Below, one piece after another: positions 25,957 to 35,141 of a stretch of DNA of 64,000 nt. The DNA comes from Eggerthella sinensis (lineage in GTDB: Bacteria > Actinomycetota > Coriobacteriia > Coriobacteriales > Eggerthellaceae): NCBI RefSeq assembly GCF_003339815.1, contig NZ_PPTT01000010.1, positions 1-64,000 of the forward strand, read 5' to 3'. Under the pieces are notes generated by a model that made no database searches, had not been told where the DNA came from, and saw only the letters and a list, made by a program, of their open reading frames with translations. Position 1 is the stretch's first letter; every line of letters begins with the position of its first letter. Both the position numbers and the translations under genes were made by a program.

Positions 25957-28467
25957 ATGGCGGGGTCGGAGTCGATCGCGGAGTGCATACGAAGGGGGCT
26001 GCAACGTGCCGCGAGCGGTGCGCTGCTGCTTCTCGGCTCCCTGGTATTGGCGTGCTGTTTCGCATCCCCCGCTCACGCCGACGACGGCGGCGAGCCGCGC
26101 ATCGTGCGCGTGGCCTTTTCCCAGCAAGCTCAGGTGATGTGGACCGATACCCAAGGTAAGCGATCGGGCTACACTTACGAGTACCTTGAGCGCATCGCGC
26201 AGTACGCCAACTGGGACTACGAATTCGTACCCGTCGACGCCGAAGGTCCGGATGCGTACTTCGAAGCGGCCGCCATGCTTGAGGCTGACGAGGTGGATCT
26301 CATTTCGGGCGCGTTCGCCACGGGCGACAACGCCGGTCGATTCTCCCTATCCGACGAGAGCTACGCCACGCTTGAGGCAGTGCTGCTGAGCCCCGCCGAG
26401 CGAAGCGATCCTTGGGAGGACAAGGCTGGCGAGAAGCTGCGCGTAGCGGTGGCGAACGCGCCCGCGCTTGTAGAAGACCTGCAAGCCTACGCGAAGGCGA
26501 AGGGCGTCGAGCTCGAGCTTATCGAATGCGCCGACCGATCCGAGCAGAACGCCGCCGTGCGCATCGGTAGCGCCGACGTGCTGCTCACCTCGAACATGAG
26601 CGCGCTCGACGGCATGCGCGTCGAGGCGCATTGCGGCGCGCGCCCTGAATACTTCGCCATGCAGCGCGGTAGCGAGCTCGCTTCGGAATTGAGTCGGGCG
26701 ATGGAGCGCATCAACGCGGTTGATGCGACGTTCGGTTCCAAACTGTTCGACAAGTACTTTTCCAAAACGGCATCGGCGTTCGTGATGACGGAGGCCGAGC
26801 AGGCGTTCGTGAAGACGGCGGGCACGGTGCGGGTGGGCGTGCAGGCGAATCAGCAACCGTATCAGTACGAAGAGGATGGCAAGCTGCGCGGCATTGCGGT
26901 GGACTTGCTGAATGCGATAGCCAAGAAATCGGGGCTGCGGTTCGAATACGTGTCCGCAGCGTCGCGCGACGAGCTTGAAGCTATGCTGCGCGAGGGGCGC
27001 ATCGACATGATGGCCGGCGCGGAATACGACTTCGACGCGGCGCGCACCGAGGGCGTCGACCTTTCGCAGCCGTATGCGACGGCTTCGTATCTGCTCGTGG
27101 CAAACGATTCCGTATTGGAAGGCGACATCGAAGGGAAGCGCCTGGCGCTCTCTTCCGCGAGTCGCTACAGCGGCGACTTCGTGGGCAGCCCGGAGAGCTA
27201 CGACGGCGCGCCCGCCTGCGTGCAGGCGGTGATCGACGGCGAGGCCGATTACACGTACGCCGACGAATACGTGGTGCAATACTACATGAACACCCCTACC
27301 TTCCAGGGTATTCGCGTGTCGCCTCAAACCTATGAACCCCATCGCCTGTGCTTCGGCGTGTCCCGGACGTTCGACGGCGCGCTGCTGGGCATCCTGGACA
27401 AGGCCGTGGGGTCGCTGTCCGAGACGGAAATGCAGGCGGTGGTCAATGCCAACGTGTTGCGCGACACCCGCTTCAACACCTTGGACTACCTGATGGCGAA
27501 CCCCTTGCAGGCGGCCGTTATGGTTGCGGCGGCGGTGCTCGTCGTGGTGGTGCTCGTGCTGATCATCCTGTATCAGCGCACGCGCGCGAAGGCGAAAACG
27601 GCCATGGACATGAAGAAGCGCCTGCGCATGTACACGCTGTGCGACGATCACTTCTTCGAGTACGATTGGGCCAAGGGCGAGCTCATGGTGATCGTGCCGG
27701 GGGCCGACGAAGGCGGGGCTCCGCAGCAGCGTGTCGTGTCGTTTCCCTCGTCGCCGAAGGCTCCGCGCGATGAGCGGCTGCGCGCGTTCGCCGACATGGT
27801 GCTTTCGGACACGCGTCGAACCGAGGAGTTGCAATCGCCCGGCGACGACGGCGAGATGCATTGGGTGCGCGTCACCGTGGAGCCGGTGCGCGACGAGACG
27901 GGGCACCTCGTGATGACCATGGGCAAGGTGGAGGGCATCGACGAAGAGCGCAACGAGAAAGACGAGCTCATCGCCCGCGCCGAACACGACAGCCTCACGC
28001 GCGTGCTGAACGCCGAGACCATGCGGCAGCGCATCAAGCATCGCATGAGCGCGTTGCAGGGCGACCACGAGGCCGCGCTGCTTGTCATCGACATCGACAA
28101 CTTCAAAGACGTGAACGACCGCTACGGTCATTTGGCCGGCGACCATGTGCTCAAAGCCGTGGCGCGTCTGCTGCGCGAGAGCTTTCGCACGAGCGACGTG
28201 GTGGGCCGATTGGGCGGCGACGAGTTCATGGTGTATTTGGACTACCGCGATTCCGCCGAGGCGTTGCAGGAGAAGTGCGATGCCGTTCGGCTTGCCGTCG
28301 AGCACCATGCGTACGAGACGGCGTCGCTGCATCCCACCGTCAGCATCGGCGGCGTGTTTGTGCGCGCCGGCGAGACGTTCAACGAAGCGTACCGGCGTGC
28401 GGACGACACGCTGTACGAGGCGAAGAACGAGGGACGCAACCGGTGCACCATCGCGCCCGAGGACTGA
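25957..28467 (+). CDS. Membrane diguanylate cyclase with two periplasmic solute-binding domains
   Basis: The 836-residue protein starts with a signal-anchor (residues about 15-40). Two SBP_bac_3-type solute-binding domains follow (about 48-265 and 285-505), with typical openings IVRVAFSQQAQVMWTD and VRVGVQANQQPYQYEEDGKL. A membrane segment lies near 515-540, then a linker and a GGDEF domain with intact RLGGDEFMVY (about 750-760). It should bind an amino acid or similar ligand outside and make cyclic di-GMP inside. It follows the LuxR gene by 84 bases; TATACT near 25899 may be a -10 box. Confidence 0.9.
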   Translation: MAGSESIAECIRRGLQRAASGALLLLGSLVLACCFASPAHADDGGEPRIVRVAFSQQAQVMWTDTQGKRSGYTYEYLERIAQYANWDYEFVPVDAEGPDAYFEAAAMLEADEVDLISGAFATGDNAGRFSLSDESYATLEAVLLSPAERSDPWEDKAGEKLRVAVANAPALVEDLQAYAKAKGVELELIECADRSEQNAAVRIGSADVLLTSNMSALDGMRVEAHCGARPEYFAMQRGSELASELSRAMERINAVDATFGSKLFDKYFSKTASAFVMTEAEQAFVKTAGTVRVGVQANQQPYQYEEDGKLRGIAVDLLNAIAKKSGLRFEYVSAASRDELEAMLREGRIDMMAGAEYDFDAARTEGVDLSQPYATASYLLVANDSVLEGDIEGKRLALSSASRYSGDFVGSPESYDGAPACVQAVIDGEADYTYADEYVVQYYMNTPTFQGIRVSPQTYEPHRLCFGVSRTFDGALLGILDKAVGSLSETEMQAVVNANVLRDTRFNTLDYLMANPLQAAVMVAAAVLVVVVLVLIILYQRTRAKAKTAMDMKKRLRMYTLCDDHFFEYDWAKGELMVIVPGADEGGAPQQRVVSFPSSPKAPRDERLRAFADMVLSDTRRTEELQSPGDDGEMHWVRVTVEPVRDETGHLVMTMGKVEGIDEERNEKDELIARAEHDSLTRVLNAETMRQRIKHRMSALQGDHEAALLVIDIDNFKDVNDRYGHLAGDHVLKAVARLLRESFRTSDVVGRLGGDEFMVYLDYRDSAEALQEKCDAVRLAVEHHAYETASLHPTVSIGGVFVRAGETFNEAYRRADDTLYEAKNEGRNRCTIAPED

Positions 28468-28655
28468 GCCTGCGCGCGCTGCTCGCCGCCGAGCGGGCGT
28501 TCCCTCCGGCGCATTCCTTTGCTCACCTTGGTATACGCTGGGGCTCTGTTCTGATAAAGTAGGGGATAATCGCACGTCGCGCTGCATATTGTACTTCGGG
28601 GAAGGCGGCGTGCGGCATCAGGAATTCAGTGAGAGAAGTTTGGAAAGGAGAGGGC

Positions 28656-29906
28656 ATGAGCAGTTCTATCGTGCAGAAATTCAAGAACGTCGGCCCCGGC
28701 GCCCTCGTGGCTGCAGGCTTTATCGGCCCTGGCACCGTCACCACGTGCACGGTTTCCGGTGCGAGCTACGGCTACACCATGCTGTGGGCGCTGCTGTTCG
28801 CCACCGTTGCCACCATCATCTTCCAGGAGATGGCGTCGCGCGTCGGCATCGTGTCGGGCAAGGGTTTGGGTGAAAACATCCGCGATCGTATTCCCAACAA
28901 AACGCTTATGTGGATTGCAATCGTGATTGTTATCATCGCTATCTTCGTGGGCAACATCGCGTACGAGACGGGCAACATCACGGGCGGTATCCTGGGCATC
29001 CAGGCTGTCACGCCCGACATCCCGATGATTCCCATCGTCATCGTGCTGGGAATCCTGGCGTTCATCGCCATGTGGATTGGCTCGTACAAGGTGGTCGAGG
29101 TCATCCTCACCGTCATCGTCGTGTTCATGGGCGTGGTGTTCTTCGTGACGGCTCTCGCGTCGTCGCCCGACTGGGGCGCCATCGCCACGGGTCTTTTCGT
29201 GCCGACGCTGCCCGAAGAGGGGTCGAAGGGCATTTTGACGGCCGTCGGCCTCATCGGCACCACCATCGTGCCGTACAACCTGTTCCTCCATGCGTCCGGC
29301 GCCTCCGAGCGCTTCAAGGACCCGGAGCAGGTGTCCGACGCCCGCTTCGACACCGTCCTGAGCATCGGCCTGGGCGGCATCATCTCCATGGCCATCCTCA
29401 TCTGCGCCGCCGCCAACATCTACGGCACCGACGCCGTGGTGACGAACGGCAAGGACATGGCGCTGGCGCTGCAGCCGCTGCTGGGCTCGTGGGCCACGTG
29501 GATGATCGGCCTCGGCCTGCTGTGCGCGGGCTTCTCGAGCGCCATCACGGCGTCGTTCTCCGCCGCGTACGCCGTGAATGGCGTGCTGGGCTGGAAGAAG
29601 ACGACGAAGGACCTGCGCTTCAAGATCATCTGGATCATCGTGCTGGTGGCCGGCTGCGTGATGGCCGTGGCGCTGGGCAAGAGCCCCACCGAGCTCATCC
29701 TTGTGGCGCAGGCGGCGAACGCCATCCTGCTGCCCATCATGGCGTTCTTCGTGCTGTACTGCGCGAACGGCAAGGATCTGGGCAAGTGGAAGAACCACGC
29801 GTTCGCGAACTGCGCGGGTGTGGTGATCATCGTCATCACGCTGTTCATGTGCTACCGCAACATGTCCAGCTTCCTGACGTCGCTGCAGGCGCTCATTGGC
29901 GCGTAG
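28656..29906 (+). CDS. NRAMP-fold transporter lacking canonical metal ligands
   Basis: A 416-residue protein with eleven to twelve membrane segments and clear NRAMP family sequence. The usual TM1 motif DPGN is GPGT here (GFIGPGTVTTC, about residue 25), and the TM6 motif MPH is VPY (TTIVPYNLFLH, about residue 210). In MntH-type transporters the Asp, Asn and Met bind the divalent metal, so all three are replaced. It belongs to the NRAMP superfamily, but its substrate is probably not Mn or Fe in the usual way. The start follows AAAGGAGAG. It stands alone, ending at a terminator. Confidence 0.85.
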   Translation: MSSSIVQKFKNVGPGALVAAGFIGPGTVTTCTVSGASYGYTMLWALLFATVATIIFQEMASRVGIVSGKGLGENIRDRIPNKTLMWIAIVIVIIAIFVGNIAYETGNITGGILGIQAVTPDIPMIPIVIVLGILAFIAMWIGSYKVVEVILTVIVVFMGVVFFVTALASSPDWGAIATGLFVPTLPEEGSKGILTAVGLIGTTIVPYNLFLHASGASERFKDPEQVSDARFDTVLSIGLGGIISMAILICAAANIYGTDAVVTNGKDMALALQPLLGSWATWMIGLGLLCAGFSSAITASFSAAYAVNGVLGWKKTTKDLRFKIIWIIVLVAGCVMAVALGKSPTELILVAQAANAILLPIMAFFVLYCANGKDLGKWKNHAFANCAGVVIIVITLFMCYRNMSSFLTSLQALIGA

Positions 29907-29931
29907 GCGCGCGAGCAGGCAATATGTTGGT

Positions 29932-29963
29932 GCGCCCGCCGCTTTGGCGGGCGCCTTTGTTTT
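29932..29963 (+). terminator. Intrinsic terminator after the NRAMP-like gene
   Basis: GCGCCCGCC (29932-29940), loop GCTTT, GGCGGGCGC (29946-29954), then CTTTGTTTT. It separates the transporter from the macrodomain gene. Confidence 0.9.
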
Positions 29964-29981
29964 GGGAGTATGGAGGACGGT

Positions 29982-30797
29982 ATGGACGAGATCGACGCGT
30001 ACGAGGCGCTGGGACGCCTGGTGGCGTTTCTTGCCGAGGAGCGAGCCGAATACGAGGGGCTTGTCGTGCCGGACGACCCCGACGAACGGTGGACGCTGGC
30101 GCGCTCGCTCATGAACATGCGCCTGCCGCGACCGGTGCCCGCCGACGTGGTGGAGCAGCAGGACGCCGTGCTGCGTTCGCGTATCGCGCTTGCCGGCGTG
30201 ACCGTTGCGGACACGCTGCCCGCCTCGCCCCTCGACGAGCGCCTCGTGCTGTGGCGCGGCGACATCACGACGCTTGCGGTGGACGCCATCGTGAACGCGG
30301 CGAACAGCAAGCTGCTGGGGTGCTTCATCCCCGGGCACCACTGCATCGACAACGCCATCCACACGTACGCGGGCATGCAGCTGCGCCTGGCCTGCGCCGA
30401 GCTCATGCGCGCGCAGGGTCACGACGAGCCGGTGGGCGCTGCGCAGGTGACGCCCGCGTTCAACCTGCCGTCGCGCTTCGTGGTGCACACGGTGGGCCCC
30501 ATGGTGCCCTCGGGCGTTCCCACGGCGGCGCAGGATGAGCAGCTGGCGTCATGCTACCGCGCGAGCCTCGATGCGGCTGCGGCGGCGGGCTGCGCGTCTC
30601 TCGCGTTCTGCTGCATCTCCACGGGCGAGTTCCGCTTCCCGCGCGACCGCGCAGCCCGCATCGCGGTGGAGGCCGTGCGCGCCTGGCTCGAGGCGGACGC
30701 GGCGGGATGCGGGGGCGGACGCGGCCGCCTCAAGCGCGTGGTGTTCAACGTCTTCGGCCCCGAAGACGAAGCGCTCTACCGCGAATTGCTGGGGTGA
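29982..30797 (+). CDS. Zinc-containing macrodomain ADP-ribosylhydrolase-like protein
   Basis: The 271-residue protein has a helical N-terminal extension (residues 1-85) followed by a macrodomain. WRGDITTLAVDAIVNAANS (about residue 90) is the ADP-ribose-binding opening. CFIPGHHCIDNAIH (about 115) has the Cys/His ligands of Zn-dependent macrodomains, and CCISTGEFRFP (about 210) is the phosphate loop. Members remove ADP-ribose from proteins; many are encoded with SirTM and a GcvH-like protein, which are absent here. ATG 29982 is preceded by GGAGG; ATG 29970 would add four residues. Confidence 0.88.
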   Translation: MDEIDAYEALGRLVAFLAEERAEYEGLVVPDDPDERWTLARSLMNMRLPRPVPADVVEQQDAVLRSRIALAGVTVADTLPASPLDERLVLWRGDITTLAVDAIVNAANSKLLGCFIPGHHCIDNAIHTYAGMQLRLACAELMRAQGHDEPVGAAQVTPAFNLPSRFVVHTVGPMVPSGVPTAAQDEQLASCYRASLDAAAAAGCASLAFCCISTGEFRFPRDRAARIAVEAVRAWLEADAAGCGGGRGRLKRVVFNVFGPEDEALYRELLG

Positions 30798-30798
30798 A

Positions 30799-30837
30799 GC
30801 TCCCAAGGGGCCGGGAGGGAAGGAACCCCTTGGGAGC
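30799..30837. terminator. Bidirectional hairpin between macrodomain and TorD genes
   Basis: GCTCCCAAGGGG (30799-30810) is an exact inverted copy of 30826-30837, lying between convergent genes. No T-run is seen on either side. Confidence 0.6.
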
Positions 30838-30857
30838 GTCGTGAAGAGCCCGAATCC

Positions 30858-31553
30858 TTAGCAGGCGACGCAGGCTTCGAGCGCGTAGGTGCGGGCGAAG
30901 CCGTCCAGCATGGGCGGCACTACCAAGGCGAGGCCGCGATACCACGGGGTGGCTGCAGTTGCCGCCGCCTTCTCTGCCCAGGTGGAAGCCCACCGCTGCG
31001 GATGCTCTTCAACGAAGCGCACGGCCGCCGCACGGTGGCTCGCGCCCTGCTCAGTGTCGATTCCAGCGTTGAACGCCAGGCTAAGCACGTGGGAAACGAA
31101 ATCGAGTTCGAGGCCGATGTGGTCTTCCGGCTCGTGGTTGAACTGGGCTATCTGCATGCCGTAGTCGCGATACCAGGTGCGCACTTCAAGCGTCTGTTCC
31201 TGGAAGATCATGCGCTCCTTGTTGAAGTACACCGACTCCCACGGCGGAACCGCCATGGTTTGCAGGCCGGCGAACAAGCGGGTTGCATCAGTGCGCAACG
31301 CGCCCGCCGCCTCGTCGTCCAGCCCGGCGCGGTACCGCTCGTTCCAGTCGCGCAGCAGGCTGACGCCCTCTGCGAACGTCGGATCATCCTCAACGAGCGG
31401 CCAGTCGAGAAACGCCTCGTCGCGCAGCAGCCCGTCGATGAAGTCCTGCTGCGGATACAGGTACAACAGCTTCCCCACGAGGCCGAACAGCAGCCGGTAT
31501 CCGTCAAGCTGCTCGTCGTTCGCCGGGCCTGCGCCGGTGTTCGTTGCGTTCAT
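30858..31553 (-). CDS. TorD-family molybdoenzyme chaperone (module 2)
   Basis: A 231-residue all-helical protein of the TorD/DmsD type, which binds the Tat signal and apo form of its partner oxidoreductase until the cofactor is inserted. PPWESVYFNKERMIFQEQTLE (about residues 95-115) corresponds to the family's conserved P.ES.Y region, and EPEDHIGLELDFV (about 135) to the conserved E.DH...E.F motif. ATG 31553 lies eight bases after GAAGG; a GTG at 31562 overlapping the previous stop is possible. It is the last gene of the A-B-chaperone operon. Confidence 0.85.
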   Translation of the reverse strand: MNATNTGAGPANDEQLDGYRLLFGLVGKLLYLYPQQDFIDGLLRDEAFLDWPLVEDDPTFAEGVSLLRDWNERYRAGLDDEAAGALRTDATRLFAGLQTMAVPPWESVYFNKERMIFQEQTLEVRTWYRDYGMQIAQFNHEPEDHIGLELDFVSHVLSLAFNAGIDTEQGASHRAAAVRFVEEHPQRWASTWAEKAAATAATPWYRGLALVVPPMLDGFARTYALEACVAC

Positions 31554-31558
31554 CCCGC

Positions 31559-32191
31559 TCACCCTTCAGGATACAGCGTGACCGAGTAGCCGTCAGCTAG
31601 GTCGTACTTCGCGTCGCGGTGTGGCTTGATGACGATGGAGGGCTGCGTTTCGCTCGACGAGGGAAGGGGCGCCACATCGCGCACGTCGCCGTACTTCGCC
31701 ACAAGGTCGTTGTAGTCGCCGAAGTCGAGCGCTCGCATGGGGCATGTCTCGACGCAGGCCGGAGCCTTGCCTTCGGCCAACAGATCCTTGCAGAAGTTGC
31801 ATTTGCGGATGCTGTCGGCTCCCTGCTCCACCTGCGGAGCGCCGTACGGGCAGGCCAGCGCGCATATACCGCAGCCGATGCACTTCTCGGGGTCGCTCCA
31901 CACGATGCCCGTGTCCGGGTCCTTCTGCATGGCGCCCTGCGGGCACGCGGGGACGCAGGCGGGGTTGGCGCAGTGGTTGCACCCCATGGACACGTTGTAG
32001 GAGAAGACGCCCTCCTGACGCTTCACCGTGGGGTCCTGCTCGTCGGCCACCCAGGTGCCCCCGTGGAATTCGCGCACGTAGCGCGGGCGTGGGCCGACGG
32101 ACAGGTCGTTTTGATCTTTGCAGGCGATCTCGCAGGTTTTGCACCCCACGCACACGCTCGAATCGATGAAGAATGCCATTTGAGATGACAT
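31559..32191 (-). CDS. 4Fe-4S electron-transfer subunit, DmsB-like (module 2)
   Basis: The 210-residue protein has four Fe-S cysteine clusters: CVGCKTCEIAC (about 14), CNHCANPACVPACP (about 72), CIGCGICALACP (about 105), and CNFC with CVETCP (about 133-155). It should carry electrons to the A subunit encoded three bases upstream. No membrane-anchor gene is in this operon, so the source of electrons is unclear. Confidence 0.93.
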   Translation of the reverse strand: MSSQMAFFIDSSVCVGCKTCEIACKDQNDLSVGPRPRYVREFHGGTWVADEQDPTVKRQEGVFSYNVSMGCNHCANPACVPACPQGAMQKDPDTGIVWSDPEKCIGCGICALACPYGAPQVEQGADSIRKCNFCKDLLAEGKAPACVETCPMRALDFGDYNDLVAKYGDVRDVAPLPSSSETQPSIVIKPHRDAKYDLADGYSVTLYPEG

Positions 32192-32194
32192 GGT

Positions 32195-34888
32195 TTACGC
32201 CTCCTTGAATACTTCGCGCGGTTGCCACTGGGCATCGGGCAGCAGGCCGCCGTCCCACGGCTCCACGTTGACGATGCAGCTGTTCCAGGCCTGATGCCCG
32301 AACCCGACGCGGTTGGGGCCGTTCAGCACATTGACGCAGCCGGCCATGTCCACGCCGGTCTTCTCGTCGACGTCCACCCAGGCACCCTGCCCGAGCGCCA
32401 GCACGCCGGGCGTCATGATGTCGGTGAGTAGCAGCGGGCGCGCAACCTTGCCCCATTTCGACGAGACCAGCACGGGGCCGCCCGTTTTCAGGCCGAGCGC
32501 TTCACCGTCCATCGGATTCATGTACAGCGGGTGGTCGAAGGCCTCGCGCAGGATGGGCACGTTGCCGAACGTCGAGTGGGCGAAGCGGGGTGTGTGGATG
32601 CTGACCAGCTGGAACGGGTACTCGCCCTTCGTTTTGGTTTCCCAGTCGGCGAACGTTTCCTCATAGCCTTCGATGGCGGGCGTGTAGCGCGGCAGCGGAT
32701 CGACGGTGGACCAACCGCATGCATTGAGGTCTTCGGCCAGCGTGGGCGAATAGATTTCCAGTTTGCCGCTGACGGTGCCCAGCGGATTTGCTTCGGGGTC
32801 GTCGCGGAATTCCTTGAGGCACACATGTCCGAAGTTGTCGTTCTCGCTGCGGGGAACCTGGTAGATGCCGTTTTCCTTGAGTTGACGGTACGTGATCTTG
32901 CCCTCCTGCGGTGCGCCTTCCACGCCCATCTCGTCGAGATCCTCCTGCGTGATGGTGAGCAGCGGTTCGTACGTTTTACCATCCTCTTTGATGACGGTGG
33001 CGGCGGCAAGCTGGTTGTATAGCTCCTGTTCGGGCGTCATAACTACGAACTTGTCCATGTCGATGCCCAGGCGTTGCCCCAGCTGTTCGGCCACCCATAG
33101 GTCGTCCTTGGCTTCGAACAAAGGCTCGGTCACGCGGCTCGACAGCATAATCTGCTCCCGGTAGCCCTGCGTGAGGTCGCCTACGCGTTCCCACTGTGAG
33201 GTGATGGGCAGCACGATGTCGGAATACTTCGCCGTGGTGGTCATCACGATATTCTGCGTTACCACGAACTCGACCGCGCGATGCGCCTCGATGGCCAGCA
33301 TCGTGCCCGGCGTTTGGTTCATAAGGTTCGAGTGCGTGTGGTAGAACATCTGCGTCTTGCAGGGACGGACGTCGTCCTTACCCGCCGTGTATGTGCCCTC
33401 AAGCACCGACGTCCATAGCTCGTTGACGTTGATGCGAGTGTAAGGAGCCTGCGGACGCGTGTACATGCCGTTCGGCGCGCCGGTGAAACGGGAGGGTGAA
33501 ACGCCGCCGATGGGGTTTTCCAGCATCTCCTTCGCGCCTGGCGTGAACCATGTGGGGTCGCCTTGGATGTTGCCGCCCACCACGAGGTCGATGCCCTCCA
33601 TGAGCCAGGTGTGCCCGGCATCGCTGCCGGTCATGCAACCGGGCTTGCCAATGCAGCCGCACATCGCACCCAGCGCAAGGATCGTTTGCGGCAACGCACA
33701 GCCGTTCGTCGTGCGCGACGGAGCCGGGGACATGCAGATGGCCACCTTCTCGGTGCGCGCGATTTCGAGCGCCACCTCTTCGATGACGTCGGCCGGCACG
33801 CCGCAGATTTCCGCAGCCCACGCAGGTGTTTTCGGCTGATCATCGTAGGTGCCCAGCACGTAGTCCTTGAAGTTGTCCTGCTCGGCTGCGCCGTCGGGCA
33901 GATGCGCCGCATCGAAGCCGATGGTACAGCGATCAAGGAAGTCCCAGTCGATGAGCGCGCCGCCTTCGGCTTCGTCGGCCTGCAGCACGGTGTAGGCCAT
34001 AGCGAGCGCCAGCGCCACGTCGGTGCCGGGGCGCACGGGCACCCATTCGTCCGCCAGTGCCTGCGCGGTGGCGTTGCGGAAGATGTCGATGGAAATGAAG
34101 CGTGTGCCCGCTTTCTTCGATTGCAGGTAGTTGTAGGTGGGAAGGCCGGCGCGGCTCCATGCGGGGTTCGAGCCCCACAGCACGATGAGATCGCAGCTGC
34201 GCATGTCGATGCGGTCGTTGAAGTCTTCGGCCAGACCGATGTACGGTGCGATGGAGCCCCAGGCACCCGACGAGCAGGCGCCCCAGTTATCCATGTAGCC
34301 GCCGTACAGCGACAGCATGCGACCGATATCCCACTGCCCGAACAGCGACGCGACGAACCCGGGCACCACGATGGCCTCGTTGCCGTACGTGTCCACGATG
34401 CGCTTGATCTCGTCGGCGACGTAGTCGAGCGCTTCGTCCCAGCTGATGCGCTCCCATTCGTCGATGCCGCGCAGCTGGCCGTTCGTGTTCGAACCGCCGC
34501 CGGGCTGCCAGCTCTTGCGCTTCATGGGGTACTTCAGGCGGTCGGCGCCGAAGATGTGCGCGCGTTGGGCGCGGCCGCGAGCGCAGGAACGGACGCGCGG
34601 GCAGTTCGGCGTATCCTCGTGCGTTTCATCGGTGCCCATCTTCACCGCTTTGCCGTCCTTGACGTACACCTTGTTGAAGCCGCGCGATCCGCAGTCGGCC
34701 CAACACTGAGCCGAAACCCAGCGCCCCTCGGCAGCCGCCTCCTGTTGCGCTTCGTTTGCTTCGGTCAGCCCGCATCCCGAGCTTGTTGCCAGGGCCGCGC
34801 CTGCGGCTATCGCGCCGCTCCACTTCAGAAACGAGCGGCGGGTGAAACCGGCGCTCGTCGTTGTTGGCTCGCGGTATGTGTCAGCCAT
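32195..34888 (-). CDS. Molybdopterin oxidoreductase catalytic subunit with altered Fe-S motif (module 2)
   Basis: An 897-residue DMSO reductase-family protein. The Tat signal TRRSFLKWSGA (about residue 16) ends at a lipobox-like SSGC. The N-terminal cluster motif reads CWADCGSRG (about residue 58): the third position, normally Cys (CxxxCxxxC), is Gly, while a later Cys is present in SCARGRAQ. The molybdopterin domains look complete, and VGDLTQGYREQIMLSSR and the C-terminal GQGAWVDVDEKTG segments are present. Fast-evolving subclasses in gut Coriobacteriia act on catechols and drugs; assignment to one would need alignment. The start follows AAGGAGG. Confidence 0.9.
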   Translation of the reverse strand: MADTYREPTTTSAGFTRRSFLKWSGAIAAGAALATSSGCGLTEANEAQQEAAAEGRWVSAQCWADCGSRGFNKVYVKDGKAVKMGTDETHEDTPNCPRVRSCARGRAQRAHIFGADRLKYPMKRKSWQPGGGSNTNGQLRGIDEWERISWDEALDYVADEIKRIVDTYGNEAIVVPGFVASLFGQWDIGRMLSLYGGYMDNWGACSSGAWGSIAPYIGLAEDFNDRIDMRSCDLIVLWGSNPAWSRAGLPTYNYLQSKKAGTRFISIDIFRNATAQALADEWVPVRPGTDVALALAMAYTVLQADEAEGGALIDWDFLDRCTIGFDAAHLPDGAAEQDNFKDYVLGTYDDQPKTPAWAAEICGVPADVIEEVALEIARTEKVAICMSPAPSRTTNGCALPQTILALGAMCGCIGKPGCMTGSDAGHTWLMEGIDLVVGGNIQGDPTWFTPGAKEMLENPIGGVSPSRFTGAPNGMYTRPQAPYTRINVNELWTSVLEGTYTAGKDDVRPCKTQMFYHTHSNLMNQTPGTMLAIEAHRAVEFVVTQNIVMTTTAKYSDIVLPITSQWERVGDLTQGYREQIMLSSRVTEPLFEAKDDLWVAEQLGQRLGIDMDKFVVMTPEQELYNQLAAATVIKEDGKTYEPLLTITQEDLDEMGVEGAPQEGKITYRQLKENGIYQVPRSENDNFGHVCLKEFRDDPEANPLGTVSGKLEIYSPTLAEDLNACGWSTVDPLPRYTPAIEGYEETFADWETKTKGEYPFQLVSIHTPRFAHSTFGNVPILREAFDHPLYMNPMDGEALGLKTGGPVLVSSKWGKVARPLLLTDIMTPGVLALGQGAWVDVDEKTGVDMAGCVNVLNGPNRVGFGHQAWNSCIVNVEPWDGGLLPDAQWQPREVFKEA

Positions 34889-35100
34889 GTGATGTTCCTC
34901 CTTGTTGCCATGCGAACACGAACAGCAATCTGCAGCTTGCTTGCGGCGGATTATAGGAACCGCCGGATGCGGTGCGAGGGCGCGTTGCCCGAAAACGGGC
35001 AACAAAATGCGCCATGATTTCCTTTTTGCGCCAAACCCTCAATAAGCCACGACGGTTTTCGCCGTCTGCCGGGTGCGCGCTGCACGGTGGGGCCCGGTCG

Positions 35101-35106
35101 ATATAA
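35101..35106 (+). promoter_or_regulatory. -10 box of the Fic-like gene
   Basis: TATAAT lies 36 bases before the chosen ATG. No good -35 is visible. It supports starting the protein at 35142 rather than at the upstream in-frame ATGs, one of which overlaps this box. Confidence 0.5.
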
Positions 35107-35141
35107 TGGGGCAATCGAAGCAGGTGATTGGGGGGGTCACT

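Noticed and set aside
26347-28587. 746-residue minus-strand frame opposite the diguanylate cyclase
   Set aside because: Arg/His-rich composition typical of an antisense shadow; the plus-strand gene has clear domains.
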